Below, piece by piece: positions 43,378 to 53,593 of a stretch of 64,000 nt of DNA. This DNA comes from Agapetus fuscipes (Eukaryota > Arthropoda > Insecta > Trichoptera > Glossosomatidae). The stretch covers positions 5,766,001-5,830,000 of the forward strand of contig OX637342.1 of the NCBI GenBank assembly GCA_951799405.1, written 5' to 3'. A program made the translations under genes and the position numbers. Below the pieces are notes generated by a model. That model did no database searches. It was not told the DNA's origin and saw only the letters and a list, made by a program, of their open reading frames with translations. Each line of letters starts with the position of its first letter. Within the stretch, counting starts at the first letter, position 1.

Positions 43378-43612
43378 CTCGACTTATAGGTTGGTATGAG
43401 GCTGACCACGCATACTGTAAAAAATGGTTAATTTTTCCAATGTCACCCCTGTTTCAGGGAAGGTGTTCATTTGAGATTGGGTTTTTATATTGTAGGTCCA
43501 CATGCGCCATGTGTTAGCGTGAACTTATACATGTCTGCTTGTGAGAATGCGTTTAATATGAATCTTAAGTTATATATATCTTTGCAGCTTAGATTTAGAT
43601 TTAGATTTGATC
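43378..43612 (+). mobile_element. LINE-1 3' UTR copy
   Basis: Sense copy from 'cgacttataggttggtatga' to a tail of three 'agattt' units. The 'cggcaagagttgcagggctt' part is deleted. Confidence 0.85.
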
Positions 43613-43667
43613 TAGATACACACTTTTTTTTACTTTTTTTCTAATTTTTGCTTGTTTAGTCCTCTTC

Positions 43668-43922
43668 TTTGACTGATAGGTTGGTACGAGGCTGACCACC
43701 CGTGCTGTAAGAATCGGTTCACTTTTGCCAATGCCACCCCGGTTCAGAGAACGGCGGCAGGAGTTATGGCAAGGCTTATGTCCATGTGAGGTTTTCTTTA
43801 TTTGTATGCACACATGCAGAATGTGTAGGCGTGAACCTACATGTGCCTGTCTGTAGGCATGCATTTCATATGAGCCTTAAATGTTAACATATCCTTGCAG
43901 CTTAGATTATAGATTATGGATA
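43668..43922 (+). mobile_element. LINE-1 3' UTR copy
   Basis: Sense copy of the subgroup shared with 9485-9741. Tail 'agattatagattatgga'. It follows the previous sense copy after about 55 bases. Confidence 0.85.
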
Positions 43923-43939
43923 TAGTCCTTTTTTTTCAG

Positions 43940-44012
43940 TCATACAACAAACTTTGCTCATATGTGAAATTTCCTCTCAAGGAGATAAGACAAACAAGCA
44001 CTTAGGGGACAT
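43940..44012 (-). repeat. Unclassified dispersed repeat F, fragment
   Basis: On the minus strand 'gtgcttgtttgtcttatctc', 'gaaatttcacatatgagcaa' match the start of repeat F at 20767 and 47050. Confidence 0.5.
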
Positions 44013-44392
44013 ATTGTAGGTAGGTACGTAACACGACACCTCCATTGTCGACGTGTGTGGGCCCGATTATAATAATCTGCCAATTATATTATTTGCTTAT
44101 CTTGTGTGCAGTGTACACATATTGTAAGATTCCAAGGATCCGTCATGTCTCAAGGTTTTTGTTTGTTTTAAAATAATGAATTGTGTTTGATCAAGATTTA
44201 AAATTTCAAGCTCTGACTGATTAAACTTATCTTGTAGAATATTAAGATTGTATTAATTATTTTTAAAGCTACTTCTGTTATTGATTTCTACGAAAATGAA
44301 ATTTTTATTTAACACTTTGTAACCATTCAAAAGAAATAAGTAGTAGTAAATTTTACTTCCATACCTATAATAATAATAATAATAATATTAGG

Positions 44393-44685
44393 ATTGCATT
44401 CCATGCCGAAAGCTCGGGTTCGAATCCCACCGAGGGTGTCAGAAATGATTTCTCGTTTCGGTGTTTATTTCAAACCCCAAAATAAAATACCGGCAAGGTT
44501 TACTCAGCCTTCACAAGAAATGAGTACCAGCACTCACGAGAGCCGGGAAACCTCCACTTCAACTGAAGTGGTTGGCGTAAGGCCGGCCCCCTTACCTGTA
44601 AAAATAAATAGGTTCAACTCGCCACATGCGACCCCTTCGGGGATAACGCGGCAAGAAGTTACACTATATGTGTAGCTTAGTTGAA
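44393..44685 (+). mobile_element. SINE A copy, sense, A box lost
   Basis: Begins after a (TAA)n run (44370-44390) at 'ttgcattccatgccgaaagc' with B box GGTTCGAATCCC. The body is complete ('cacttcaactgaagtggttg', 'aggccggcccccttacctgt', 'gcgaccccttcggggataac') and the end is 'gaagttacactatatgtgta', 'gcttagttg'. Without its A box it is probably transcriptionally dead. Confidence 0.85.
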
Positions 44686-44701
44686 ATAGTTGAATTAAAT
44701 A

Positions 44702-44760
44702 GGATGATTTATTTGGTGAGCGCTGTTTTTGTGTGTATCACACCTCAAGAGCCCTCTGTG
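44702..44760 (-). mobile_element. SINE B tail fragment
   Basis: 'gatgatttatttggtgagcg', 'gtgtatcacacctcaagagc', 'cctctgtg': the 3' end of SINE B on the minus strand, 17 bases after the SINE A copy. Confidence 0.75.
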
Positions 44761-44769
44761 TATTCGTAT

Positions 44770-44860
44770 AGGTTGTAGGTATATGGTATGAAGCTGAACA
44801 CTCGTCCTGTAAAAATTGATTCACTTATACCAATTTCAATCCAGTATTTGTTTCCGTACT
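44770..44860 (+). mobile_element. LINE-1 3' UTR copy, proximal fragment
   Basis: 'taggttgtaggtatatggta', 'tgaagctgaacactcgtcct', 'gtaaaaattgattcactta'. Diverged and truncated before the 'cctgtttcagg' block. Confidence 0.6.
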
Positions 44861-45023
44861 TAATTGAGTAATTACAAACGGTGTTTTTCTCAATCAGCAA
44901 AGCCATGGCTTATCCGCAGCATATAGTGAACTTTCCATATAAAAATCGATGATCCTTAGATCAGATACTGATCAAATGTTTCGTGAATAGCCCTGAAAAA
45001 TTTTTGGAGCAGGTTTTAAAAAA

Positions 45024-45285
45024 AACACTTAGTTACACATAAAGTGTAACTTCTTACCGCGTTTCCTCCAAAGGTCGCATGTGGCGAGCACCCTAATACT
45101 AAGATATTTTTACAGGGATGGCTTAACACCAGCTACTTCAGTTAAAGTAGGGGGTTTTCAGCTTCCGAGGTTGGTACTCATTTATTGTGAAGGATGCTGA
45201 AATATTTCCTTTGAAATAAACACCGAAACTGAAAATATTTTTTGAAACCCTTGGTGGGATTCGAACCCAAGCTCTCGGCATGGCA
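45024..45285 (-). mobile_element. SINE A copy
   Basis: Minus copy: 'cacttagttacacataaagt', 'gtaacttcttaccgcgtttc', 'ctacttcagttaaagtaggg', 'gaaataaacaccgaaactga', head remnant with B box on the minus strand GGTTCGAATCCC. The outer half of the head is lost after 'ctctcggcatgg'. Confidence 0.8.
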
Positions 45286-45289
45286 TTAA

Positions 45290-45999
45290 CTGATTTGAAA
45301 TGGTCTTAAGCTTCAAAAAACATTGGCCTCCCTTGTTACATCCATATTCTTTGGCAGGTTCCCGAATGGTTGCCTTACCATTCTTGAAATGCTGTGCACG
45401 TCCCCGATTGACTTGAGGTACGCTAACTTAAAAACGATGTATTCTAGATAATCTTCTTTCTTTTTACGCTGCAATCATTGCGCGCTACAACATTACACGC
45501 ACGTCAAGTGATTGTAATTAAAATGTGACATAAATACTCCTGTCGTAATATCCTCTCGCCCGTGACCACTGTTTCCCTCCGGGCGCTTATATCTTTATTA
45601 CGGACTACGGAGTATCAACCTGCATTTTGATGGAATGACTCGCATTAATACGCGGCGAGCAGATTAATAGATTCGTTTGCAATTAAACCTGTGACTTTGT
45701 ACTTGTCTGCGATGTACACGGTCCACTTTGTGATTGCAACTTTCAGATTTTCATTCCGACTTTGGCCTTGAACGAGAATCAAAGCTTTTGATTACAATGA
45801 TGATTTTGCTCATTTGGATTCACCGCTCAGGATTCACTTCCATACATCAAGGTTGGTATGAGTATGCAACTATGCACTGTCAATCGAACATGGTTTTTGG
45901 CGATTTAATAATGAAAACATTTTTAATAAATCCTGTGCGGGAGACTCCCTAGATTCTAGAGACTCGAGGGGTCTATGACACTTGTTGTAGCGCCGCAGA
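45290..45999. other. Unassigned DNA, relatively GC-rich
   Basis: Positions 45480-45720 look like unique, non-repetitive sequence with more CpG than the surroundings. No frame stands out. Confidence 0.4.
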
Positions 46000-46231
46000 G
46001 GTGTACGAGCTTGGTCGTCGCTACAAAGCTCCAATACTCAAGGAAGACCCAGTTTCTGTAAGGCTGGATGGACCTTTGGTGACCGGTCATTGGTAAAGGT
46101 TTATGAATTTTTCATCCCAGCGAAGAGCAAATTGAAAATATAAATGGTATATTTTTTGTGCTCTGCCGGGATTCGAACCCACAACCTTCCCATTCAGAGT
46201 CCGCAGTGTTACCACTGAGCTACGGAGCTGC
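46000..46231 (-). mobile_element. SINE B with complete tRNA-like head
   Basis: On the minus strand the head is 'cagctccgtagctcagtggt' (A box TAGCTCAGTGGT), 'aacactgcggactctgaatg', B box GGTTCGAATCCCGG. Then come 'cagagcacaaaaaatatacc', 'ttgctcttcgctgggatgaa', 'aggtccatccagccttacag', 'gcgacgaccaagctcgta'. The very 3' end (the CTCTTGAGGTGTGAT part) is missing. Confidence 0.85.
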
Positions 46232-46282
46232 AATATTACTTACTTCACTTATTTACTTTCTCCAGCTCAAAAGTCTTTAAGG

Positions 46283-46350
46283 CTCAGGGTCTCTCGCACC
46301 ATAATCCTCCAGGACTCTCTGTCTTGTGCTGCTTCCCTCTTTGATCCCAT
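46283..46350 (-). pseudogene. C-terminal LINE scrap
   Basis: 'ggtctctcgcaccataatcc', 'tccaggactctctgtcttgt', 'gctgcttccc' match the minus-strand coding scrap at 15437-15500 (A-A-Q-D-R-E-S-W-R region). About 20 codons. Confidence 0.5.
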
Positions 46351-46369
46351 AGACTACGGACCAGTCAAT

Positions 46370-46570
46370 AAACATACAAAATGTGCATATTGCCATCTTA
46401 AAGGTAAAACTGAATACGTGCTGATTCACTGATTTAGAAATCGTGGACAAAAAATTTGATTGAGTATAACTTCTCATAGTAAGTATACTAATTGCAAGGA
46501 AGTGCTCATGAAAAACTTTTAAACTACAAAAGTTCCACACTTTGGTGGTGTTTTCTCTCGTAGAAAATGT
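46370..46570 (-). repeat. Unclassified dispersed repeat G, copy 3
   Basis: Reverse complement of the blocks at 15808 and 29615: 'ctgattcactgatttagaaa', 'aacttctcatagtaagtata', 'ttttctctcgtagaaaatg'. Confidence 0.65.
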
Positions 46571-47049
46571 TTATTAATCTGAGAAATCCATGGTAGCTAA
46601 ACATATCACTTATTTAGTTTAACCTTTAAGGTGTTGATATGGTGTCTTTCTCTCTTTATATGTTAGTGAATTATTCAGGCTATGTTCTACAAGACACTCG
46701 CTTATAGCGCAGCACCATAATGTGTATAATTTGTTCATATTTTTCATTATCTTTGGCGTAAGTAATCCTTAAGTGTCAGTCAGTTAAGGCCTCTATAACC
46801 CGTAAGTCATATAAATAACATGCAATGTGGACTAGCAGGCTTATTCACAAACGACACTATGAGAAAAAAGTTATCTATGCGTAATTATAAAGCACATTTT
46901 GATAGATGTTTTTTATATTGTAAATTTTACAACTGAAGAAAATGAAGAAACGCCGATTGAACTGCATTATTTCAAACGGAAATATTATCAACAATAAGGT
47001 CACAAACTCTGAAATAATATGAATTTGTCAGACAGAGCTTTCCCTTATG

Positions 47050-47290
47050 CCTTGTTTGTCTTATGTCCATAGAGGTAATTTCACATCAGCAATGTTTGTA
47101 TGTGTAAGGGACCAATGTGTCTTATGAGAACTGGAAATTGATTTTAAAAATATTTAAAACAACTCTTACACTATGGTGTTTTATGTTTTTATCTTAGCTC
47201 AGATTGTGTAAGATTTGATTTTTAAGACAAAATCATTGAAAGGTCATCTTTGAATCAAATGATAGATAAGCCAAAAAAAGAGATGGGGCA
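47050..47290 (+). repeat. Unclassified dispersed repeat F, copy 2
   Basis: Matches 20767-21015 in order and orientation over about 240 bases ('gcaatgtttgtatgtgtaag', 'cttagctcagattgtgtaag', 'tttgaatcaaatgatagata', 'agccaaaaa'). Confidence 0.7.
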
Positions 47291-47849
47291 GGAAGAGGTT
47301 GCGGTACTGGAGGGACCACGTGGATAGAATGGACAGAGACTCCCCCATGTGACTGCCCACAGTATACCTGTAGAACATCGCTCCCAAATAAGAATGAAGA
47401 GAAATCTGATCTCCTACTTCTCAAATGGATAATACCCATTTGACAACACTGATCAGTGCCAAGAGGAAGAAGAAGAAACGCCGGGACTATTGTCCTCAAC
47501 GTCTTGTTCATAGTACCGACATCTTATTCAAGCAAAGCGTTTGATCTCTCACAGTGTTGTTTGTGAATTACGGTGTAAATCGTGCTACTCTCGGCTATGA
47601 AATGGTCTAATCAATTTTACGCTGCGGGTCGTTTGGGAAATTGCAAAATTCAATACACTCTAGTGCAATTTACAGCCGGCATTCTGCTCAGTTTAATGCG
47701 AAATCCTTTCCCTCATCAGGTAAGTGTCGCCGTCATTGTTTTATGCAAGAAATATTAGCGTTTTGACAAGTGTAATAAACCCAAACAGAAATATTAGTTT
47801 TCTAATGTCAATCTCAAAAGCATTTTAATGCTGTAAATCTTTTTTATTT

Positions 47850-48108
47850 TTTTAAATAGTTTTGTGAAGAGGAATGCAATTCACCAACCTATTCTGCCTA
47901 GCCAGAAACAGGTATAAATATCATCAATAAATAATTGATTCTTGTTTATTTGAATGAATTATTAAATATTAATTACCCAATAACATCTGTTGAATCAGGG
48001 TCAAAGTTACGGTCAAATGACACAAGCGGAGATCGAACCAACGTTATTCTATTCCAAATACGCTAGAATGATCAGCCCACTTGGCCCCCTCGGCCATAAC
48101 ACCATTTT
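47850..48108 (-). mobile_element. SINE C, nearly full length
   Basis: On the minus strand the head near 48108: 'gtgttatggccgagggggcc' (TGGCCGAG is an A-box match for class II tRNAs), then 'gctagcgtatttggaataga', B-box-like GGTTCGATCTCCGC. The body has 'ttgaccctgattcaacagat', 'gttattgggtaattaat', and the end is 'cctgtttctggctaggcaga', 'ataggttggtgaattgcatt'. Confidence 0.7.
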
Positions 48109-48165
48109 CCGAAGATCCACTAAAAAATTAACTGAGATGTGTGTTTACGCTGTATTTAGGTAGGT

Positions 48166-48177
48166 ACTTATTATTTA
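48166..48177. repeat. 12-bp target-site duplication, left copy
   Basis: acttattattta, repeated exactly at 48454-48465 with different flanking bases. Confidence 0.75.
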
Positions 48178-48453
48178 TATTTTGTATTGTTTGTGTATTA
48201 ACACTGTGAAAATTCATATTGTATAATTTTATAATTTTTTGGATGAATTCAAACAAAACACTGTTTATTTTCACTATAAAATTTATTTAAAAATATTAAA
48301 ATCTTTAAACAAATTACTAACGCGTTAACCACTAACTTCTAGGTCGAAAACACGTTAGTAATTTGTTTAAAGATTTTAATCTGTTTAAATAAATTTTATA
48401 GTGAAAATAAACAGTGTTTTGTTTGAATTCATCCAAAAAAATTATAAAATTCA
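48178..48453 (-). mobile_element. Inverted-repeat element P4 (hammerhead-like family)
   Basis: Read on the minus strand it ends ...'tgaattttcacagtgttaat', 'acacaaacaatacaaaata', identical to the end of P2. The arms at about 48215-48325 and 48345-48450 are near-perfect inverted copies ('aaacactgtttattttcact', 'aaaatctttaaacaaatta'). Between them only one half of the hairpin remains (CTAGGTC-GAAA-ACACGTTAG, 48341-48360), so the motif is broken. The element is 276 bp and non-coding. Confidence 0.8.
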
Positions 48454-48465
48454 ACTTATTATTTA
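48454..48465. repeat. 12-bp target-site duplication, right copy
   Basis: Exact repeat of 48166-48177. Confidence 0.75.
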
Positions 48466-49180
48466 AACGGGGAACAGCTTTCAATACATAAAAAAAATGT
48501 AAGTCTCTTTAACATAGATGGGTGGACATTAAAACAATGTGCCTTGAGAATATAATTTATTTATTTAATTTATTGTAGGGGAGGCAACAAACAATTTTAG
48601 AAAACAAAAACAGTTTGGTTAATTAAAACCCATTTATAAGCTTCCACATGTATGATAAAATTTGGCTATCGGAAATAAAAAATCAGGATCAAACAAACAC
48701 AACAGCAAATATGAAAAGAGATACATTAAAAAATAGTATACCGGATAGAAACTTAAGAGTTAAATATTTTTTAGAGTTTATTTTACAGAATCTTTCTATC
48801 CCCATACATTTTTTTTACTTCAAACAAATTGTACCTATTTACAAACATACAAAGTTTCATATCAACGTATGTATATAACTTACCTCAAACGAAATACTCT
48901 CTGAATTAAAATTAGACAGTTCAAAATGTAAATGGCATTATTATAAGAAATAAAATAAGAAACAAACAAAGCAAACAATGAAAAAAAAGACGTCAAAAAG
49001 ATCGTCCATAAATTTCAAGGTTGATTATGCAAATGCCTTATGTTAATTTAATAATATTAAAGGTTTCAAATAAAATCACATAACACGAGTCTGTTGAAAG
49101 GTTACCTCCATTTTGTATGGTCGTAACTAAACAAACTTTGATTTTAAAATGAAATAAAAATGTATTAAAACACAATGAAC
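48466..49180. other. Unassigned AT-rich DNA
   Basis: TTTA-rich near 48560. Otherwise nothing recognisable. Confidence 0.5.
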
Positions 49181-49189
49181 ACAATATTG

Positions 49190-49450
49190 GTGTGTTGAGA
49201 TTTTTTATTCAAATACACGAGACAGGTGTGTCATCTCATAATGTTACATGAATATTATATCTAATAAATGTAAAAATAAATATTTTTATTTTATAAATTT
49301 CTCATTAGATTTAACCTTTCAGATTGAGACTTTTATTTCGAAATTTTAAAACCTGACGATGATTATAGATCGAAAGCGTTTGTAAAAATTAAAAAACCAA
49401 AAAAATATGTTTTCGTGAAAATAAAACAGTGTTTAATTTAAATCCTAAAA
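49190..49450 (+). mobile_element. Inverted-repeat element P6, degraded
   Basis: The plus arm is clear: CTGACGA (49353-49359), T, GAT-TATAG-ATC (49361-49371), GAAA (49372-49375), GCGTTTGT, then 'ttcgtgaaaataaaacagtg'. A decayed opposite arm lies at 49190-49260 (minus strand: TGAGA-T-GACAC-ACCT-GTCTC, then GTGTATTTG). The head-to-head arrangement matches the other members. I could not establish the borders or a target duplication. Confidence 0.5.
49353..49375 (+). ncRNA. Hammerhead-like core motif in element P6
   Basis: CTGACGA, extra T, 3-bp stem GAT/ATC with a 5-base loop, GAAA. A third stem sequence in the same frame of conserved bases. Confidence 0.35.
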
Positions 49451-49627
49451 ATTAACAAATTATTTAAGAATCGTTTAATCAACTCGGAAAGATCATGGGA
49501 TATCATCTTCATTATCAAAACATCCACAGATCTAGGGGGCACTAGTGAAAAGTGTCTTGAAAGATTATTGTTTGACGGTTCTCGTCTCGTTAACAGTTGC
49601 CTGGAAACTGATTAAACGAGACCCCGC

Positions 49628-49878
49628 GTTCTATAATCTATTATCTCAGTTGCAAAGATGTAATAAATTTAAGATTCATAATACATGCATTCCCATAATC
49701 AGACATAAGTTCGTGTTTACACATGACGCATGTGGACTTAGACCGTAAAAACCCAATCTCAAATGACCATAACAAATCTAGCCAACCTTCCCTGAAACAG
49801 GGATGACATTGGCAAAGTGAAGTATTTTTTCACAGGTTGGGTGGGCAGCCTCATACCTACCTATAAGCAAAGGAACTT
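49628..49878 (-). mobile_element. LINE-1 3' UTR copy
   Basis: Minus copy, tail 'ttctataatctattatctca', through 'aaaacccaatctcaaatgac', 'ccttccctgaaacagggatg', to 'cctcatacctacctataagc'. Confidence 0.8.
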
Positions 49879-50647
49879 GTTAATATTGGCAAAAACTATA
49901 CGTCCTAAGACGTATTCATTTTAGCACGCCAAACGACTCCGATGCTCCATTAATTTGTTATCTTTTGGTCGATAAGAGAAATATGCCTTATTTGGTTTTG
50001 CGCTGTTTAGCAAAAAATCTTGCGTAGAGCTTTGAAATCATTGAATTTGTTATATTTCTTTACCTTTGAGTGTATATATTTTTTTTGTTTCATTTATGTA
50101 ATATGTTTCAATAAACGTTTAATTTTATAACATCAGTTCATACATGTATTTTATTCTTCTTAATATCCATCATTTTGTTCTCTTCTTTACCCACTCATTT
50201 TAATTTTTCATAACATGCATGAATAAATAAAAAAAACAACATATTTTTCTTCATGAATGAAAAATACCGACAACAATTCATCTCATTTTCAAACATGCAT
50301 TCTTTCATAAAACATCTAGAACACTTTATTCACCATGTCATATTAGTCAACTTTCAACGTTAAATTACAAATTAAAAATGTGATACTTCTAAAATTTGTC
50401 TCGTATATACATATTTCCTTACCTCCCAAGATTAGATCACAATGGAACCATCTGCATTTCAAGTTAAATAGAAAACTGATATTTAGTAAAATATTGATAA
50501 AGGTTATAGTTGCCTGCCAATGATAAGAAGTTGGGTTCTTTATACATTTTTTTTTAATGTAGGTCTCAAAATCTGTAAGAGGCCGTTCAGATGAGGATAG
50601 CTAGAAAATTACTTTAGTTGAATTTATTTATCTCAACGTATTATATT
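49879..50647. other. Unassigned AT-rich DNA
   Basis: No feature recognised. Confidence 0.5.
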
Positions 50648-50950
50648 TAGTTCCTTTCACACCACCTCTGTAATGATACTTTGTCAGTCTATCATCATTC
50701 ATTCTTTCCACATGCCCAAACCGTCTCATTGCATTATTTTGTACCTTTACTTTCACATCCTCTTTCTAATTACATTCTTACTTTACCCATTCATTCCTAA
50801 CTCTATCCTTCAGAGTTTTTCTTGTCATGCTTCTCAAATGCTCCATTTCTACCCTACATACTTTACTTACTTCGCTATCATTCACTGTCCATGTTTCACT
50901 TCCATACATCAAGTCAGTTACAATATGGCAGCGTGTACCGCCATTCAATA
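50648..50950 (-). pseudogene. LINE-1 ORF2 C-terminal fragment, subfamily c
   Basis: The minus strand reads LMYGSETWTVNDSEVSKVCR, VEMEHLRSM, DRVRNEWVK, an in-frame stop, then (K)EDVKVKVQ, RRFGHVERMNDDRLTKYHY. It is the same segment as residues about 50-145 of the frame at 53518, differing at few positions. There are at least two stops or frame shifts, so it is dead. It lies 2.6 kb from its plus-strand relative. Confidence 0.8.
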
Positions 50951-51164
50951 GATATGGCAAAACCACTGACATTTCACCCTGTACAGTTTAGGCAACTTAC
51001 CACTTGCGAGTTCTACTAAAATACTTGCAGTCTATTTTTACAATGCCCCAAAGGAGATCGGAGTCGAGGACCCCCGCTGGGAAATGAGGCGTGAAGATTA
51101 ATAAGGAGGGCGAAGGTAAAATGTGATGCTTGTCTATAAATAATACAATCAGGGGACGCCACTG

Positions 51165-51325
51165 GACTAGTGTTAAACGTTATTTTATAAACTAGAATAT
51201 AGCTTCTATAAAAAAAAATGCGAAAACTAAAAAACTACTGTACGTATAGTTAGCGTTTTACTTTCATGCATGTTTTATAAAACACTATGGTGTAGTTAAA
51301 ACGTAAAGTTTAAGCTTATGGTATA
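51165..51325 (+). repeat. Foldback repeat D, copy
   Basis: 'aaactactgtacgtatagtt', 'agcgttttactttcatgcat', 'aaaacactatggtgtagtta', 'aaacgtaaag'. A diverged palindrome of the repeat D type. A second partial copy with 'cagcgcctctagtgggatat' is at 51370-51480. Confidence 0.4.
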
Positions 51326-51514
51326 GGAAATGTTACTGCTTTTAATAAATAGTATCAGAAATGTGAAGCTTATCGTGAAAAGCTTAAACAAACCGAAGAG
51401 TTTGCTGAAAAATATATGAAAACGAAAACAGCGCCTCTAGTGGGATATTTATACAACTAAGATGCTTTTTTTGTGTGCATTCCATGAGTAGTTCAATATT
51501 TTCGTTTTAGATGT

Positions 51515-51668
51515 CAATCTAATCTAATCTAAGTTGCAAAGATATGTTACATTGGAGATTCACATTACATGCATTCTCACAACCAGACATGTACAAGTTC
51601 GCGCTTGCACATGCCTTATGTGAGCCTACAACATAAAAACCAAATCTCAAATGGACATACACCCTATG
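51515..51668 (-). mobile_element. LINE-1 3' UTR copy, subfamily b, partial
   Basis: Minus copy sharing 'gttacattggagattcacat' and 'gcgcttgcacatgcc' with 1-238 and 58240. Truncated at 'tggacatacaccct', where the next copy begins. Confidence 0.85.
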
Positions 51669-52028
51669 ATATGTGTCATTTAAGGTTCATATTAAATGCA
51701 TTCCCACAAGCAGACACGCATAATTTCGCGCTCACACATGCCACATGTGGACCTCCAATATAAAAATCCAATCTCAAATGAACATAAGCCCTGCAACTCT
51801 TGCCGACCTTCCCTGAAACAGGGGTGACATTGGCAAAGTGAACCATTTTTACAGCATGGGTGGTCAGCCGCATACCAACCTATAAGTCAAGGAACATACA
51901 CGACAAATTACATTTGTTTAAATCAATAAATAATAATATATATGGACATCAAAAACTAAAACCTAAAACAAATTTCACTTTAATAAACCCTAGCCGCCAA
52001 CATTACAGATCAACCGCCATTTCTTTCT
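51669..52028 (-). mobile_element. LINE-1 3' end including stop codon
   Basis: Minus copy of the full 3' UTR, extending past 'ggaacatacacgacaaatta' to 'aaccctagccgccaacatta' and 'ccgccatttctttctgtc', which is the antisense of the last codons (DRKKWRLICNVGG and stop) of LINE-1. Next to the partial copy of another subfamily. Confidence 0.9.
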
Positions 52029-53590
52029 GTCTGTATGTCAATGTACAAAATATAAGTAGGTATACATTTTTTTCATTCAATATGTTTTGGTTAGACATCG
52101 CTAGCAGGGATTGATCAAGGATGCCCATACCCATCCAAAATGATGATGATGATGACCTGCAGACATAGTTGTATATTTTTTATTTGAAATGGCGAAAGCT
52201 GTCTCATTTTGTAAAAATACATTCTTATTTAAAAATCAGTTCCAGATTTGATACAATAATTGAGTCTCATTTTATTACACCCAAACACCCTAACGACTCA
52301 TAAAAAAGCTGTGAAAATAAATAACATGCTATGAAGTTCTTATTAAAAATAGTTAATTTACCAATAATACACAATTTATAACTAGCGATGAAATTTTAAA
52401 ACGCAATTTCAATAAAAATACACATAAACGACACGTGTTCCTTGTAATCAAAATTTTGAATCAGGGGTGTCAATTTTCAAAAACGCATCTAGCGTCTTTT
52501 CCAATCGGAAATAAAATACATACAATGTAAGAATTACATAATTTATTGCAAAGCTGTTCGTCTTAACAGATTCCTGTATTATTTGTCTTTGGTTTCTGGC
52601 ATCTCATATTACGAATGTCCATCGGTTAAAGTGACATGAAAAATAATTATGAACACCTTTTTAATAATATAACTAAGGTTTACAAAATCTTGATTAAGGG
52701 CCCTGTCCCGTTTTAACATAATCAAAATTTAAAGTTTTTCGAATCTCGAACAGACAAACGTTGCAACGCATAAAACAAAAAAATTCTCTAGTCCAGTATT
52801 TGTACACACTTAAAAATATGATACAAATGTCAAATGTGTTTGGGGGCTCTTTACAATAGCATATACAGTTGTCGTTGAATCTTTTCACACGATGTCACAT
52901 TTCTTTTTAAACGTCGATCAAGCCAAGAACACACTAACTGTTTACACTCTGTCTCTCTTTCACACACGCGATACATGGGCTAAGGCTCTGAGCTCTTCGC
53001 ACAGCGATATCCAATAGTGCAATATGGGATAACATTTTGTAGACGTCATGTCGACGGGTAATAAATACATCGTAGCGGAAAAATTAAAACAATTTTCAAG
53101 ACCTATGTTTTTTAGGTTTTCACTTTTTTCTTTATAAACTGTTTTTATGGCTATGTCCAGAGTGCATCAATATAAATAAATTTTATTTATATCGATGTCA
53201 GAGTGAAAATTACGACTAAAAAGAGGGAGAATTCTGACTCGAACTTCTAAAAAGTACTTCTGGCAAATAAAATATTGCAATTCATATTAGTTTTTCATAA
53301 TAATAGGCACAAATTTGGTCATTTTCTTTGTGCAAAAAAATGTTTACATATGCCAATGATTCACATTCGGGGATAAAACGGCCACAGTTGCACATAATAA
53401 TTTACATAAATAAAAACAACATGTAGAAAAAAAAACAGTGTTTTTTTTTAAATCTTTATTAGTTTTTTAGTTACAAATACAACAACAACCTACAAATTAT
53501 TAATATTCAGTTACAGAATGAATCCAATACATTTTTCAAAACTGGCATGTGAGATAAAGATTTGTTTACAACATCTTGGTTTGTTTACAC
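52029..53590. other. Unassigned AT-rich DNA
   Basis: A short (GAT)n run at 52141-52155. Otherwise nothing recognised. Confidence 0.5.
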
Positions 53591-53593
53591 TGC

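Noticed and set aside
47276..47345. LINE C-terminal scrap in 'aggaagaggttgcggtactg...'
   Set aside because: A frame gives R-x-W-x-D-x-x-like residues, but no second block or tail supports it.
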